From Coniella vitis (Eukaryota; Ascomycota; Sordariomycetes; Diaporthales; Schizoparmaceae), in assembly GCA_011317545.1 (NCBI GenBank), contig WUJK01000007.1, forward strand, positions 992,001 through 1,056,000: a DNA stretch of 64,000 nucleotides, given 5' to 3'. Under the pieces are notes generated by a model. It saw only the letters and a list, made by a program, of their open reading frames with translations, searched no databases and was not told the DNA's origin. Below are positions 1-10,560 of the stretch, in pieces; positions within the stretch are counted from its first letter, which is position 1; the number at the start of each line of letters is the position of its first letter. The position numbers and the translations under genes were made by a program.

Positions 1-1485
1 TATGTATTCCTACATGTACGGCGCTGGTGTGATCAGGTAAGCTCTTCCATACACTGTATCAAGGTATGATAGTTTGAGCGGATCAACAGCGCATCCGCCA
101 GTGTCACACTCTGGCCAAGTACGCCTTGGTGCATCCATCACAGTGAAGCTCACTGTCGAACGTACCGAAAAGCACAACAGACCAAATAGGCAGAAAAAAG
201 TTTCTCACCCCGGCCTGAAACAAGACACAGGGAGCCTTTTGTAGAAAACTTCAGGTACTCATACATATACTCAGCCAGAGAGGCCTTGGTGACCGGAGCG
301 GACAGGCTAGGTCACCACGCTCGGCTCCGGGTCCCACGGTCACTCGGGGCGCGGGACTTCAAGCATGCAGGTCGTTTTTTTCCCCCCTCTCAGTTCTCAC
401 CTTTCAATGCAGCTGGAAGAAAGTCAATGGGCGTCTTGGACTTTTTCTTGTCCAATAGGAAGGCAGAGGATTCCTCTCACTACCCGTAGAATGTTACCCT
501 GTAAGCTTACCTTGTGACCTGAAACGACGACAAGCCTGGGCAAGCCAGCCAACCAGCCAGCCCACCATTGGGCAACCTGGGGATGGCTCGAAATTCGGGC
601 TGGAGAAACGGGTTGCCGGTGAGGCTGAGTATGAACGTTACTTGACGCTGTGGGTATAAGCCAAGCAGGCGATGGCCGCCTGTGTCTTGATGCCTTCACA
701 AATGTTCCTTCGAGCGCTCCGATGTCTGTCCGAGAATGTCTTTTCCCAATCAACATATCCAGAAACTGCATTCCTATTTCCCTGCGAATGAGAGAGACCA
801 CGAGGTTCTGTGCCCATGTGAAGATCCTGGAGTCTTGTCTTTGTGTGTTGAAGAAACTTGAGCTTTGCTGATGTGAGTCGAGTAAAATCTTATAACCAAA
901 ATATCACCGATCACCACACGCCGTGCCTGTGGCTCATCCAGGACTAGACGCATAGCAATCACATGGCAAACGTTCTTTCTATCTAGCACCAGAATGCCAA
1001 GCCATCACGACAAGCTTGGCCACAAAGTGGCTGGCCAGGTGGCGAACCTGTTCACCACCCTCTTTCTCTCAGCAGGTCCCAAAATGGCCACCGGGCCATG
1101 GTATTTGCACCTCCATCCAGGGTCTCACGGCCGGATGCGACCAATGACAATAAAAACAACAAGATCAAACATGTTCGAGCCTGAATGTGATAATAAGAAC
1201 CCAATGACAACCGGGGAAACCTGATTTTACAAATAACGTAGCTATACTCTCTACATCCGAATCGTGTTCATTGACACAACAAACGGTTCACCAGTCATCA
1301 GAGACGATCATTCGATTAAATTCATCATTCCATCCAAGTGTCCAGATAGCCAAAGCAAAAGAAAACCCCGGAAAAGAGAGAATATACGACCGAGAAGCGC
1401 AGTAGACAAAACCGCACAGTCCCGTTCGAGTTGTGGTCCTTCAACATTCACATCCTCCAGCACCCTCCCATCCTAAACAGACAAG
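1..1485. other. Intergenic region, no gene seen
   Basis: No reading frame here has convincing coding character. Short frames on both strands overlap each other and have random-looking composition. A CCAGCCAACCAGCCAGCC run lies near 542-560 and recurs in other intergenic stretches of this window. The last 200 bases presumably hold the promoter and 5' leader of the coiled-coil gene that starts at 1486. Confidence 0.5.
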
Positions 1486-2112
1486 ATGCTGGACTACCAA
1501 CCTAGAGTATGGTGCGACCAAACGCAAGCCATGCAAGGAAACATCCACTACGCTCCTCCCCCACCACCACCTCCAATGCCAGCACACCGTCACGTCCGTC
1601 ACCTGTCTCGCACATCGACCAGGTCCTCCACCTCGACCATGACGCCTTCACCCTCTACCCCAGCAGCAGCAACAGTAAAGAACGCAGCAGCAGCAGCGAG
1701 ACGCTCCTCAGCCTGCTGCCCCCCAAGGCGCCGCTCAAGCAACAATCCCCTCCCCCAAGATTTCCAATGGCTAAGCGAGCTGCAAACCCACATTGCCGAC
1801 GCCGAGTACCTCAAGCCTCTGCTGCACGAGCGCCGTCTCGGGTTGCAGAAGCGCCAGGCCCAGCTCAACTTCTTGACGCGCGAGATCCAGGACCGCCAGA
1901 AGCAAGTACGGGACTCCAGCTTTTTCGCGAGCGGGCTGCAGCGGCGGGACCTCCAAATTCACTTGCAGACGCTGTTGCGGGATCGCGAGGTGACTCGCCG
2001 TGAGTTGCATGCGCAGCAGGCTGAGTTCGACCAGATGGATGGCCAGGTGAAGAGCCACAGGGATACTATTGATTGTTTGATGAAGAGATTGAGGATCATA
2101 ATGTCGTCGTGA
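1486..2112 (+). CDS. Hypothetical coiled-coil protein
   Basis: A single uninterrupted frame of 208 residues that I do not recognise as a family. Residues about 25-33 are a proline run, followed to about residue 85 by a Ser/Thr/Ala/Arg-rich, probably disordered stretch. Residues about 90-205 are rich in Leu, Gln, Arg, Glu and Asp with heptad-like spacing (LSELQTHIADAEYL, then RRELHAQQAEFDQMDGQV), which predicts a long alpha-helical coiled coil. A 3' AT-rich region begins right after the TGA at 2110-2112. The start is the first ATG of the frame, in an AGACAAGATGC context. No signal peptide or membrane segment is seen. The coiled coil suggests a structural or adaptor role, but this is inference only. 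Another frame over the same region (1509-2003) lacks this organisation. Confidence 0.6.
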   Translation: MLDYQPRVWCDQTQAMQGNIHYAPPPPPPPMPAHRHVRHLSRTSTRSSTSTMTPSPSTPAAATVKNAAAAARRSSACCPPRRRSSNNPLPQDFQWLSELQTHIADAEYLKPLLHERRLGLQKRQAQLNFLTREIQDRQKQVRDSSFFASGLQRRDLQIHLQTLLRDREVTRRELHAQQAEFDQMDGQVKSHRDTIDCLMKRLRIIMSS

Positions 2113-2428
2113 TCGGCATAAAGATGTTCCTTGAAAGGAATGAATTTATAATGGTATATATGGATGATTTCGTGTCAGGGATAGACCTGCTCGTGCATGG
2201 CGGAAACGCCAACAGATTTCCTCAAGTTCATTAGCACCTAATTCTTTAATGTGTTTGACCAACCACCATATGTTGTGAGCACCCAACAGTGCTGCTGACC
2301 TCATGTCTTGATTGCCTGTGCATAGAGTGACTTGATAGCATTGAGCAGCCCAAAGGTGGACGGGTTCCAATCAAAGTTGTGATTCAACCCAAGGTGTAGT
2401 GGCAGACCAGCCGTCTATCAGATAATCA
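2113..2428. other. Convergent intergenic spacer
   Basis: A 316-bp, AT-richer spacer between the 3' ends of the coiled-coil gene (+) and the HET-domain gene (-). It presumably carries both polyadenylation regions. Nothing else is seen. Confidence 0.5.
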
Positions 2429-5146
2429 CTATTCCAGCGAGATAAGGTGGGCATCTGTGACTTGATAGGCACTGTAGAATATTTCAGGAGGAAGAGACCC
2501 CGCGAACGGCGATTCGTCGCCATATTGGTCAGGGAACGGAGCGCGCTCTGTGTCTAGATGACAGTCTCCGATGAGCTTGAATGTAGCCAATCCGTCCGTT
2601 GCCTGTTTTCGGAGGACAAAGGGTGCAAGTGTATTGGGAAAGTAGCGAATTTCGTCCGATGATCGCATGGAAGCAGGTCCGAGGCCCATTGTGCAAGTTG
2701 GCGAATTCAAAGTCGTGAAGAAGACGCGTCCGTCAGTTGCGAGCTGTATATTTTTCGAGAAGGGCTCGGGGGGCGGGCCCAGCGATTTCAACTTGGAAAT
2801 TGAGCCTCCGCCGGCGCTTAGGACCGGAAGATAGATGCCAAACTCGGTTTCAGGCTTCGACTGCTCAGAGTAGACACCCCCCACTTGTAACAGAAGCGTC
2901 TCCAGCCAAGCGACCAAGGGCTGTAGTCGGGTTTCATCGGAATAGTGGCCATTTATGGTTTTTGCAAACGCCAAGAGGCGGCGGCCGCCTATCCAGATCC
3001 CTCCAGAAGCCTCTTCTCCGGTAATACAAACCCATTCTATCAGGATCTCCAAGGCTGCCTTTGGATTTGACCATCCAAACATCCTTGTACCGACCGTGTC
3101 AGCATGTGCCGCAAACTTGCTTTGCAAAGAGATGGCGGAATCTCGAGGTTCCGGGAATCTGAGAGGGTCCGGGAAGCTGAGATACAGGAGATTGATAAAA
3201 TCGAGTCCTGAGTATAAATTATCTCCACTGGCAAACGGGCCTCGAAGAATGTAGGAGAAATCGAAGAGCTTCTTGACGTCCGGCGGGTCTTCCAATCCAG
3301 CTGTAAGATAATTAGTGGGAGTCCTTGTTTCGATTGAAGTGATTTTAAGTACTATGTACAGAGATGAGCCTTCCACACGCACCCACTTGGCACGGTTGTC
3401 TAGCCGGAAGTGTAGAACACAATCATTACGCTTCTTGATCATCGCGATGCCCAGATATAGTTATGAAACTTGTTTTAATATGGGAATTTCAAACTTACTG
3501 CAAATGCCTTGGAGTGCTTCGCAGTTCTTGATCAAGTGCCCAATAAGACGATCGATGAGACCTCTGTCCCTGGCGCATCTGGACCATTGTTCGAGTGGCG
3601 GCGCCGTTTGCCACTTTACGAGCCGTTCGATATACAAGGCAATATGTACGTGCCACCATGTCGGCAACTCGAGTTCTAGAAGTCCGTCCGCTACGCTTGC
3701 TATCAGTTTTTCCATTCGACTAGAGACATAGTGGTAGTAATCAGCCTCGATGCCAATGATAGTGAAGCGACTTGTATGTCTTGTTTCGTGTTCATTTATA
3801 AAGATGCGGCGTTTATCCCCCTGGTCAAGGGGAGTGCTCCAATCCGGTACCCAAGAAGGGAGATCTCTATGGGCTTTCCGACCCTGGTCACCATACCAGC
3901 AAGCCAAAGACGTCTCCAGGAGAGACAAAGCAACATTGGTGTATACTTGCGCCGTATTCAGCTTGTAGTTCGGCCAGATACTGTGTTGTGCTTTAGCGAG
4001 ACCAAGAAGACCGTAGACCTTGTCTCGGTCATCGCTGGCTTGGCGATCTGAGAATTGTTGAAGGAGATAGACAAGGTCGGTGGGCTCAGCCATATGCCAT
4101 TGCAATTGAGCCCATCCAAGGCTCCTCAGACGGTTGTGAAACAGCTCCAAGACTTTCACATTCTCAGGCTCAAGCTCTGTGGATAATCGCCCGCTCATGT
4201 GTAAGTGAGCGGATACACACACACTCCAGGACACCGATACAGGGCCGTAGTGAACCATGAGCATTGGGTTAACAACAACCTCTTGTACAACCCAAATTCG
4301 GTCCCACCACGGGCATGTAAGGAATGATCGAAGACACTCGAACATATACCTCCTGCTTGTTGGTTTCATTGTCAAGAGCTGTTGGTAACAGGTGCTATCC
4401 TCGGCTTGTATCGCAAGAAGTCGAAGCAAAGCGACAGCGCAAAACGCTGCAGAGAATGGTTGCCCGGGAATGGCGACTTGACAGGCTTTTGCAAACTCGG
4501 CGAGAACAGCCTCCTCCTTTGGAACGCCCCAGAAACAATATTCAAGGCTAGTCGGCGGGTGTTCGAGGTTCGACCGCTCGGGTCTATGAGCCTGGCCGTC
4601 GCCCATAAAAACAATGACTTCCTCAGCACCCTCGTAAATCTTGCGCATTAGGCGTACCTGCGAGCTTCGCTCTGTCAGGTCATTCTGGTTTATGCACTGC
4701 AACTTTATCAGCACTGAGGAACGTCAAGTATAATAGCAGGTGAAGACAGAAACATATAAAGAGAGACTGAGCGTTACAAGTGCATCGATCCATAGGCTGA
4801 CACTTTGATCTGCCCTCCGCAGATATTTAAGAGCGCAGAAAAGGTTCATAGTGACTTTGACAGGCATGTTTTCCAGATATATGACCTCTTTCACGCTGCA
4901 GGACCCCCATGCGTACGACAGTGCCTTGTAGGCGCAAGGGGGCACAATGGAGACGTCCCTGCTGTTGAACATGCCATAGCTGTGATACGAAAGCCTGCCT
5001 TTGATTGGTTCTCGCCAATGCCCTGGAGCGATGTGGACTACGCGAAAGGCGTTGTCGTGCAGCCTGGTGTGATATGGGGAAGGCGGTAAGATCGAAGATA
5101 CAGGCACAGGGGCCGTTTCGGAAGTAGGTGCATCCTCCCAGTCCAT
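2429..5146 (-). CDS. Heterokaryon incompatibility (HET) domain protein
   Basis: Three-exon model: 4778-5146, 3499-4696, 2429-3399 (845 aa). Introns are GTAACG...TTGCAG (4697-4777) and GTAAGT...GGCTAG (3400-3498). All phases agree. The HET-domain hallmarks are visible: YKALSYAWG at about residues 73-81, and LWIDALCINQNDLTERSSQV reconstituted exactly across the first splice junction. These are followed by a helix-rich region containing RIWVVQEVVV. HET proteins act in vegetative (allorecognition) incompatibility, where interaction of incompatible alleles leads to cell death of fused cells. Most genomes of this group carry dozens of paralogs, so an incompatibility role for this copy is inference. 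The C-terminal third, past residue about 520, shows no motif I recognise. The start chosen is Met at 5146; an in-frame Met is also available at 5266 but would prepend a hydrophobic segment atypical for the family. Confidence 0.85.
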
Positions 5147-5808
5147 GTTTGTCCAGATCGCATGGTATCTGTCGCATGCAGCGTGGAAGAAGATGAAAGC
5201 AAGAAGCAAGATGTCTGGATGGAAATAAGGAAAATGCACGATCAGGCTCGAGGCCGCAGCTGCCACTCATTCTCTGGAACGTGGCGGAGCCTTCTGGAGG
5301 CCTGTAGCTACTTATGCCCTCCAATCACAGGAGTCTGACTGCTTAGACAATGCCCAGCTGACTGGTGCAGGCCATTGTGCTTCATTGGAAATATTGAGGC
5401 GGTTGTTGCACGATTTCGCGGACTGAGCGCAAGTCGAACGATTAGCTAATTCGCGATACTTGGGCAGGTGCTACAGAGTATATATGCGCAAGCGGATGCC
5501 TGGGCCGAAGACAAGGAGTTCCATGTAAAATGAGTCGAATATCTGTGCGCACAGTCTTACACTGTGATTGCGCCCAGCTGTGCACTACATTGTACTGTGC
5601 ACATAGGGGACCCAGGGCACCACTATGGGCCAAGCCTGCCTTGCTCTGTGCATCGTACATTGTTAGATACTTCGGCGCTCCGTCCGACTCCAACTCTCGG
5701 CCCGGGACATGGCGACAGCATTGCAGCCGCCGCCAGTGTCTGTGACATCTGCCTGCTCAAGATTCTCCAGTGATTGGTGACTAGGCTTCCAAGGCTCAAG
5801 TTCTAGTC
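5147..5808. other. Intergenic region, 5' flanks
   Basis: About 660 bp between the divergent HET gene and the GCR1_C element. No coding frame is supported. If the GCR1_C frame is a Crypton remnant, a tyrosine recombinase would be expected nearby. I see no YR catalytic signature in this stretch. Confidence 0.4.
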
Positions 5809-7011
5809 ATGTCCACACCTGTCAATACTGGACTTGCATCTGCATCTCCCGCTGCTGAGGATGGCACATTTATCAAGCGTCCGCCCGAGGACGACGAGTC
5901 CTTCGATCTCCATCGCACTCCGTCCAAACGCCAGGCTCTCGAGACTGCCCTTGACGGCGTAGTTGAGTCAGAGCTCGACCCGTCTCTATCGCTGCGTGAG
6001 CCGTCATTGCAATTTTTCCCAGATCCAGCCCACCCTCACAAGGACAAAAAACCCCGAGCAGCTTATTGCCATTATTTGCAATATGCAGGCAGCCCATGCC
6101 CAGCAAGTCGCAGACCTTGAGGCCCGGTATTCTGTTGTTAGTGCCCAGCTGGACCAGATGAAAAAGCTGCTGAACAGCTACTTCAAGTCGCAAGAACAGG
6201 GCATGCGCTCTGTTTCACGTGTAAGAAGATCGAATTCCTGGGCCCCCAAAACAAAACATCCGTCACGAGTTTGCTTGCGCTGACTATCGAAAAACTACAG
6301 GAAATTGCCCTCATCACAGCTGCCAAATCGACTGTTCCATCTTCTACTGGCCTCGTTGTGAACGCGAACGCGAACGCGAGTGTGTCGAACAACCATGAGC
6401 CTCCTAGCTCTCTTCGAGGATCATCATCTCAGGCCAGCCTTGCTCGGGGGGCTGCAACGTCCACTCCTCACTCAGTAGCAACCATACGAGAAGAACTGCA
6501 AAACGAGCAGCCCTCCACCGCCCAACCTCTCGGGACAACTACTTCGGACACCCTCGCCGCAGATTCAAGACCCCAACGCAAGGCTGAGCTCAAGATCATA
6601 TCCTCTGTGCTTCCCAACGAGCCTCCCATAGTGGAACCGAGCCGGTTGGATACTGTTCTAGAGGTTTGGCAAGAGTACCGCTACGGTCACAATGGTAATC
6701 CCTCGCTAGAATCTCTTGACGTGTTGTGGGGCGCGCGGTGGCGTCCGGATCAAAAGCTGCGATTGTGGTACGGGCGGCGCAAGGCAATCATTGACCAAAT
6801 CAAGACGTACATTGCCGATGGCATTGATGAGGACACTGCAGTTGCAGAGGTTGAGAAATTACGTCGCGGCCGTACCTTGAATTGGCTCAGCCGCATCTTA
6901 CTAGATGACCGGAAACAGACCAAGAAGGAGCGCAAAGAAGCGCAGAAAGCTGCCACTGCAGCAAAGCAAGCTATGGAAGGGGGCCCCGGTGGCGGGAACT
7001 TAGCTGGTTGA
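5809..7011 (+). CDS. GCR1_C-domain DNA-binding protein, probable Crypton-type element remnant
   Basis: The last exon (6301-7011) ends in a GCR1_C-type module at about 6640-6920: VWQEYRYG, NPSLESLDVLWGARWR, YGRRKAIIDQI, then an LRRGRTLNWLSRIL helix and a Lys-rich tail. GCR1_C is a DNA-binding domain found in Gcr1/Msn1-like regulators and in the transposases of fungal Crypton elements. A clean intron (GTAAGA...CTGACTATC...CTACAG, 6221-6300) joins it to an upstream coiled-coil stretch (QLIAIICNMQAAHAQQVADL). The first segment (from 5809, MSTPVNTGLASASPAA) lies in a different frame, and I find no intron between 5985 and 6020 that joins the two in phase. Either a one-base indel disrupts the gene there or the N-terminus is spliced unusually. 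No tyrosine recombinase domain is visible. It could be a domesticated regulator instead. Confidence 0.6.
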
Positions 7012-9513
7012 TAGTCAAAAGACATCATACCTCTTGTGCCCACTCACCCCTTTTCCACCTTGCCCTCAGTCTGCACCGAATAGCCGATATAACCGAGAAA
7101 CAAATCGAGCACGAGGCCACCACTGAAAACAAGGCCTAGCCTTCTACTTTTCAGCGCCGCGCGTACCGACTAGTCGCCCAATATCTGGTGACCGAGCGCT
7201 GCTTGACGGTGTCCAGAACACTATTGGCGTCAGCTGACATTGTCCCCCTGCGCGTCAGAGCGTTCGGACTCCTTCTCAGTGAGCTAAGGTTCAAAAGCAT
7301 TCACTCCTTCGCTCGACAAGGCTTGCTTGTGTGAGGGTCCGACATCAAGGCGAACTACCGTGCTCAAATCGCTGAAGTGCGGGCATCTTCAGCCCTCTAC
7401 ACCGATCGTCGAGGGCTAGAAAGTACTGCAACGCTTTGGTGGTCTAAACTAGGAGCTTGAACGGCCAGGCCGAAACACTGCCAGCCTGACATGGGCGGGC
7501 CAGCTGCTCCTGCATTGTGTGCGGCCTTGTCGGGACATGTTGGCAGTGCGTGTGGACCAGTCCGTTATCTGTTGAGTTCCGAGTGTTGTACGTGCTGATG
7601 AGTAGATTATTTCTGTCATCGGCCGATGCCCCTGTTACTTGTGTTGCGGTGTCTACTCCAGAGGTCCTGCGCGGAGCCCTGGAGTGACAGTATCCGGATG
7701 ACAGAGTCGACCTATTCGTGTTGGCATCCATAAAAAAAAGCCCGAGCACGTTTCGATGACGCGAAGCTTTTGGGCATACTCGGCAGGCTGTTCCAAGTGT
7801 CCGCCTTGGCTTCAAGATATTGGGTACCCGAAAGGCGCGGATTCATCGTCCCATGTTGCGCATATGATCGTCCTTTCCACTCGCCCAAGTGTTGATGTAA
7901 TGGTTGTTGATCTTCAGGGAAAGTAGGAACGACCTAGGAATGGCTACACATTTATATATCAACATGCTTTAGCGCCGGGGTGACGGGAAATCGTTCAACC
8001 TGTATACTTCACTGAATCTAGAATGGGATCAAGAAAAGGATACCGTCAGGGGAGGACGGGACTCCTGTACCATAGTATGACCTGTTGCGCTGGGAATCTC
8101 AGGTCTTCACACTGCGAAGACGGCGTCTGATCTGGGCTCCGAAACAATGGCTTCTGCTACATACCCAGTACAAAGTGATTAGTAATATACACAGCCTGAT
8201 GGGCCCAGTGGATCTCGTAAGTTTGTAAGTGTATCACACCCAAGCAAGTCGTCTAAGAAGAAGCAAGGTCTCTCTTGTTTTTGTGCCGAGTTCATCAGTT
8301 ACCGTACCGAATAGTCATTCAACAGTTGGTCTTCGGCCCTTTTTCTTTCTTGAGGGGGTTCTTGTCGGCGCGCCATCACTTTCTTGCACCTCTTCTCCGT
8401 CTCCATCAGCTGGCATGCCTGTGGCTGGCTAGCTGGCTGGCTACTTTTGCTGTTGGGCCGCTTCCTCAATCCCTCGATTTCCTATTCTTGTTTGTTGATT
8501 GTTGAGCCCCACAAGGGGCCACTGCACTTCTCGTGCTCCTTCTCCTCTTCTTCTGAGTTCCGAGGCCGGAGTGTTATGTCAGTGTAGATGGGGGATGGAC
8601 GGGCTAGGCTGAGGATGGCTGGCTAGTTTGATCTGGCGGGCCTGTGTGACACAATCTGTCGAGGTTTTGCAATGACTATGTGTTTTGCTTGATACGGATC
8701 GGTTTCGACAGAGGTCAAGAAAACTACGGATGAGAAATGGATACACTGTGGAGCAAAAATGTACGAAGACGATTCTGGCATCGAAAAAGCGAGGGGAGAT
8801 TTTGATGCATACAGGGACAAGGTCTTGTGATTCTCTCTCTTTTTTTTTTTTTTTTTCTTTTCCTCCTTCTTTTCTTTTTTCCCCTCCCCACTTTCTTCCT
8901 TCCTTTCTGTTTTCTCTCTTCCTCTCGGGGTTTCAGCATTGACTCTGCTGTCATTGTTAGGGTATGTTCTTGATCGTTGCCACACTGCCCAACAAACACG
9001 AGGTCTGAAGTTGCCCTTTGGACTCGTATCTCGAGCAGCCCCTCTCCCCGCCTTTCTTCTTGCTGTTGCGGAAAAGCAAGGAAGGAGGTGTACTCATCAC
9101 TACCTGTGTCCTCCTCCGTTGGCCGAGGATGGGTTTGCGAAAAGGAGATTTTCCTTTGGTGATTGGTGATTGTGGGAGATAAGAGTCATGGAAGGTTTGT
9201 TGCTTAGCCTTTTTTTTTTTTTTTTTGTAAAGATCTGGTCATTGTTTATTAGCTGTACTTGTATCTGAAGGGGTGAAAAGAAATATCCATGAATGTTAGT
9301 AGATGAGAGTCATCTGTCGTAGTATACATAGTTTATTGATTCTGAATTATGCCCATCAACAGAGGGTTCCGGTGACTTGGGCACTTTTCTTTTCAGTATC
9401 TGGGTAGCGCATACCGGAACAACCATAAATCTGAAGGATAGAATCACTTCAAAGAGTCAGGGGATTGGAAGTTTAAGCCTTTCCAGTATGCTATTTCCCA
9501 AGGAAACAAACAG
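7012..9513. other. Gene-poor region with polypyrimidine tract
   Basis: About 2.5 kb without a convincing protein gene. A strongly pyrimidine-biased tract runs from about 8826 to 8935 (T runs, then CT-rich) and resembles the CT boxes found upstream of fungal genes, but no gene follows it on the plus strand. A further T18 run lies near 9210. GGCTGGCTAGCTGGCTGGCT occurs at about 8422-8441. Confidence 0.4.
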
Positions 9514-9618
9514 GGGCGCATGGTTTAGTGGTATAATACTCCCTTAGCATTACGTAATCAACTGATTAGTCAGCAACGTTACTGGGAGTGGTCCTGGGTT
9601 CGATTCCCAGTGTGTCCA
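9514..9618 (+). tRNA. tRNA-Ala(AGC) with 33-nt intron
   Basis: The sequence folds as a tRNA. The acceptor arm GGGCGCA pairs with TGTGTCC (two G-U pairs). The D arm contains GTTTAGTGGTATAAT and the anticodon stem is CTCCC/GGGAG. The loop TTAGCA-T gives anticodon AGC, and the T arm is CTGGG-TTCGATT-CCCAG with discriminator A at 9618. An intron of 33 nt (9550-9582) sits after position 37, the canonical place for eukaryotic tRNA introns. The internal B box GGTTCGATTCC is perfect. A T5 run at 9622-9626 is the likely Pol III terminator. The D-stem carries a T-T mismatch, so the domain is slightly degenerate, but the anticodon arm matches eukaryotic tRNA-Ala. Confidence 0.88.
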
Positions 9619-9621
9619 TCA

Positions 9622-9626
9622 TTTTT
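9622..9626 (+). terminator. Pol III terminator of tRNA-Ala
   Basis: Five consecutive T residues beginning four bases after the discriminator base of the tRNA-Ala gene, as expected for RNA polymerase III termination. The last T is also the first base of the adjacent tRNA-like unit. Confidence 0.6.
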
Positions 9627-9697
9627 CCACTATGGTGTAGTGGTTAAAACACCTGGTTGCCTGTTTTCAGGTTGTAGGTTCAAATCCTGCTAGTAGC
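9626..9697 (+). pseudogene. tRNA-like Pol III unit (degenerate tRNA or SINE head)
   Basis: A second tRNA-like sequence starts 8 bases after tRNA-Ala. It has an intact A box (TGGTGTAGTGG, 9633-9643), a perfect B box (GGTTCAAATCC, 9677-9687) and a paired T arm (GTAGG/CCTGC), and it is followed by T6. The 5' half TCCACTATGGTGTAGTGGTTA resembles tRNA-Glu. The acceptor stem has two mismatches (1-72, 3-70), the D stem one, and the anticodon arm has a 10-12-nt loop (CCTGG...TCAGG) from which no anticodon can be read with certainty. It is most likely a degenerate tRNA gene or the tRNA-derived head of a SINE. A functional tRNA with an unusual short intron cannot be excluded. Confidence 0.6.
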
Positions 9698-9703
9698 TTT
9701 TTT
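9698..9703 (+). terminator. T6 Pol III terminator
   Basis: Six T residues directly follow the tRNA-like unit at 9626-9697. Together with its intact A and B boxes this makes the unit transcribable in principle. Confidence 0.5.
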
Positions 9704-10560
9704 AACCCGGCGCGTACTATCGACAATAGTACGATGGGGCCTTTCCACCCCCCCGAAATAAGCAAAAACTTCTACCCCACGTAACTAGAGTACTGCCCGT
9801 CAGCAATATACCGGGGCACTACTATTTAGGGAATAGCTTTAAAAATAGTACCTAATTATAATAGGTTTTCTCTTAGAGTTTTTCCTATTATTTATTTCCG
9901 GGCTGGATTTAGTAATATTATACTAAAACTAGGGAGGGAAAATGGACTCTCCGGTACTGGGAATAAAGAAATCTGATTGGAGGAAAGTGGATCAAAATTT
10001 GTAAGCGGAACAATTCTGTACTTTAATGTACACTTTCCTTTGTCAAGCGAAAAAGTGGCTACTCCACTCGTCCCTCTCTGTAAAAATATGCCCTTCGGGA
10101 GGCGCTACAATAAGGTAGTTAGACAGCGACGTTAAGAATACAACTATTTCCCAAGGATAGCATCGGGGAATTTCAAGCTTGTGGTTCCATCGAGGAAAGT
10201 TGGCTTAGGTTCTTGTCTTGAGCGATATGAAGCGCATGATCAAAATCTCTTTGTATGGCATGTATAATTTTAAGGCTTTAGGCAGGATTGTCTCGCGGTG
10301 TCGTAGTAGAGACTGCGGAACCATCAAATTGTTGTGCGCAGTATCAATACATTGCCTACGCATCATGTTGGACTGAGGAATCTTCATGTCCAAGAGCCGT
10401 GTACAAAAGCTCAGATTCTCAATTCATCGCTACAAAACAGATTGGGCCACCGGATATAAAATTTGCCAGGTCGATATGAAACAATATCCCATAAATCATT
10501 TCGTACATCACCAAAAGTCAATAAATAACCAAGAACAAGAACTCGAAAACATAAATAGTT
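9704..10560. other. Intergenic, AT-rich tail after the tRNA-like unit
   Basis: About 860 bp with no coding frame. A perfect 8-bp inverted repeat with a 5-nt loop (CGTACTAT, loop CGACA, ATAGTACG) lies at 9713-9733, just past the Pol III terminator. The stretch from about 9830 to 9960 is strongly AT-rich and differs from the flanks, consistent with a decayed insertion. The 3' end of the DHA1 transporter transcript presumably falls at about 10450-10560. Confidence 0.4.

Noticed and set aside
3302..3390. Extra intron in the HET gene suggested by a CTAATTATCTTACAG acceptor-like stretch
   Set aside because: No donor in the preceding coding sequence gives a phase that keeps the downstream frame open, so the three-exon model was kept.
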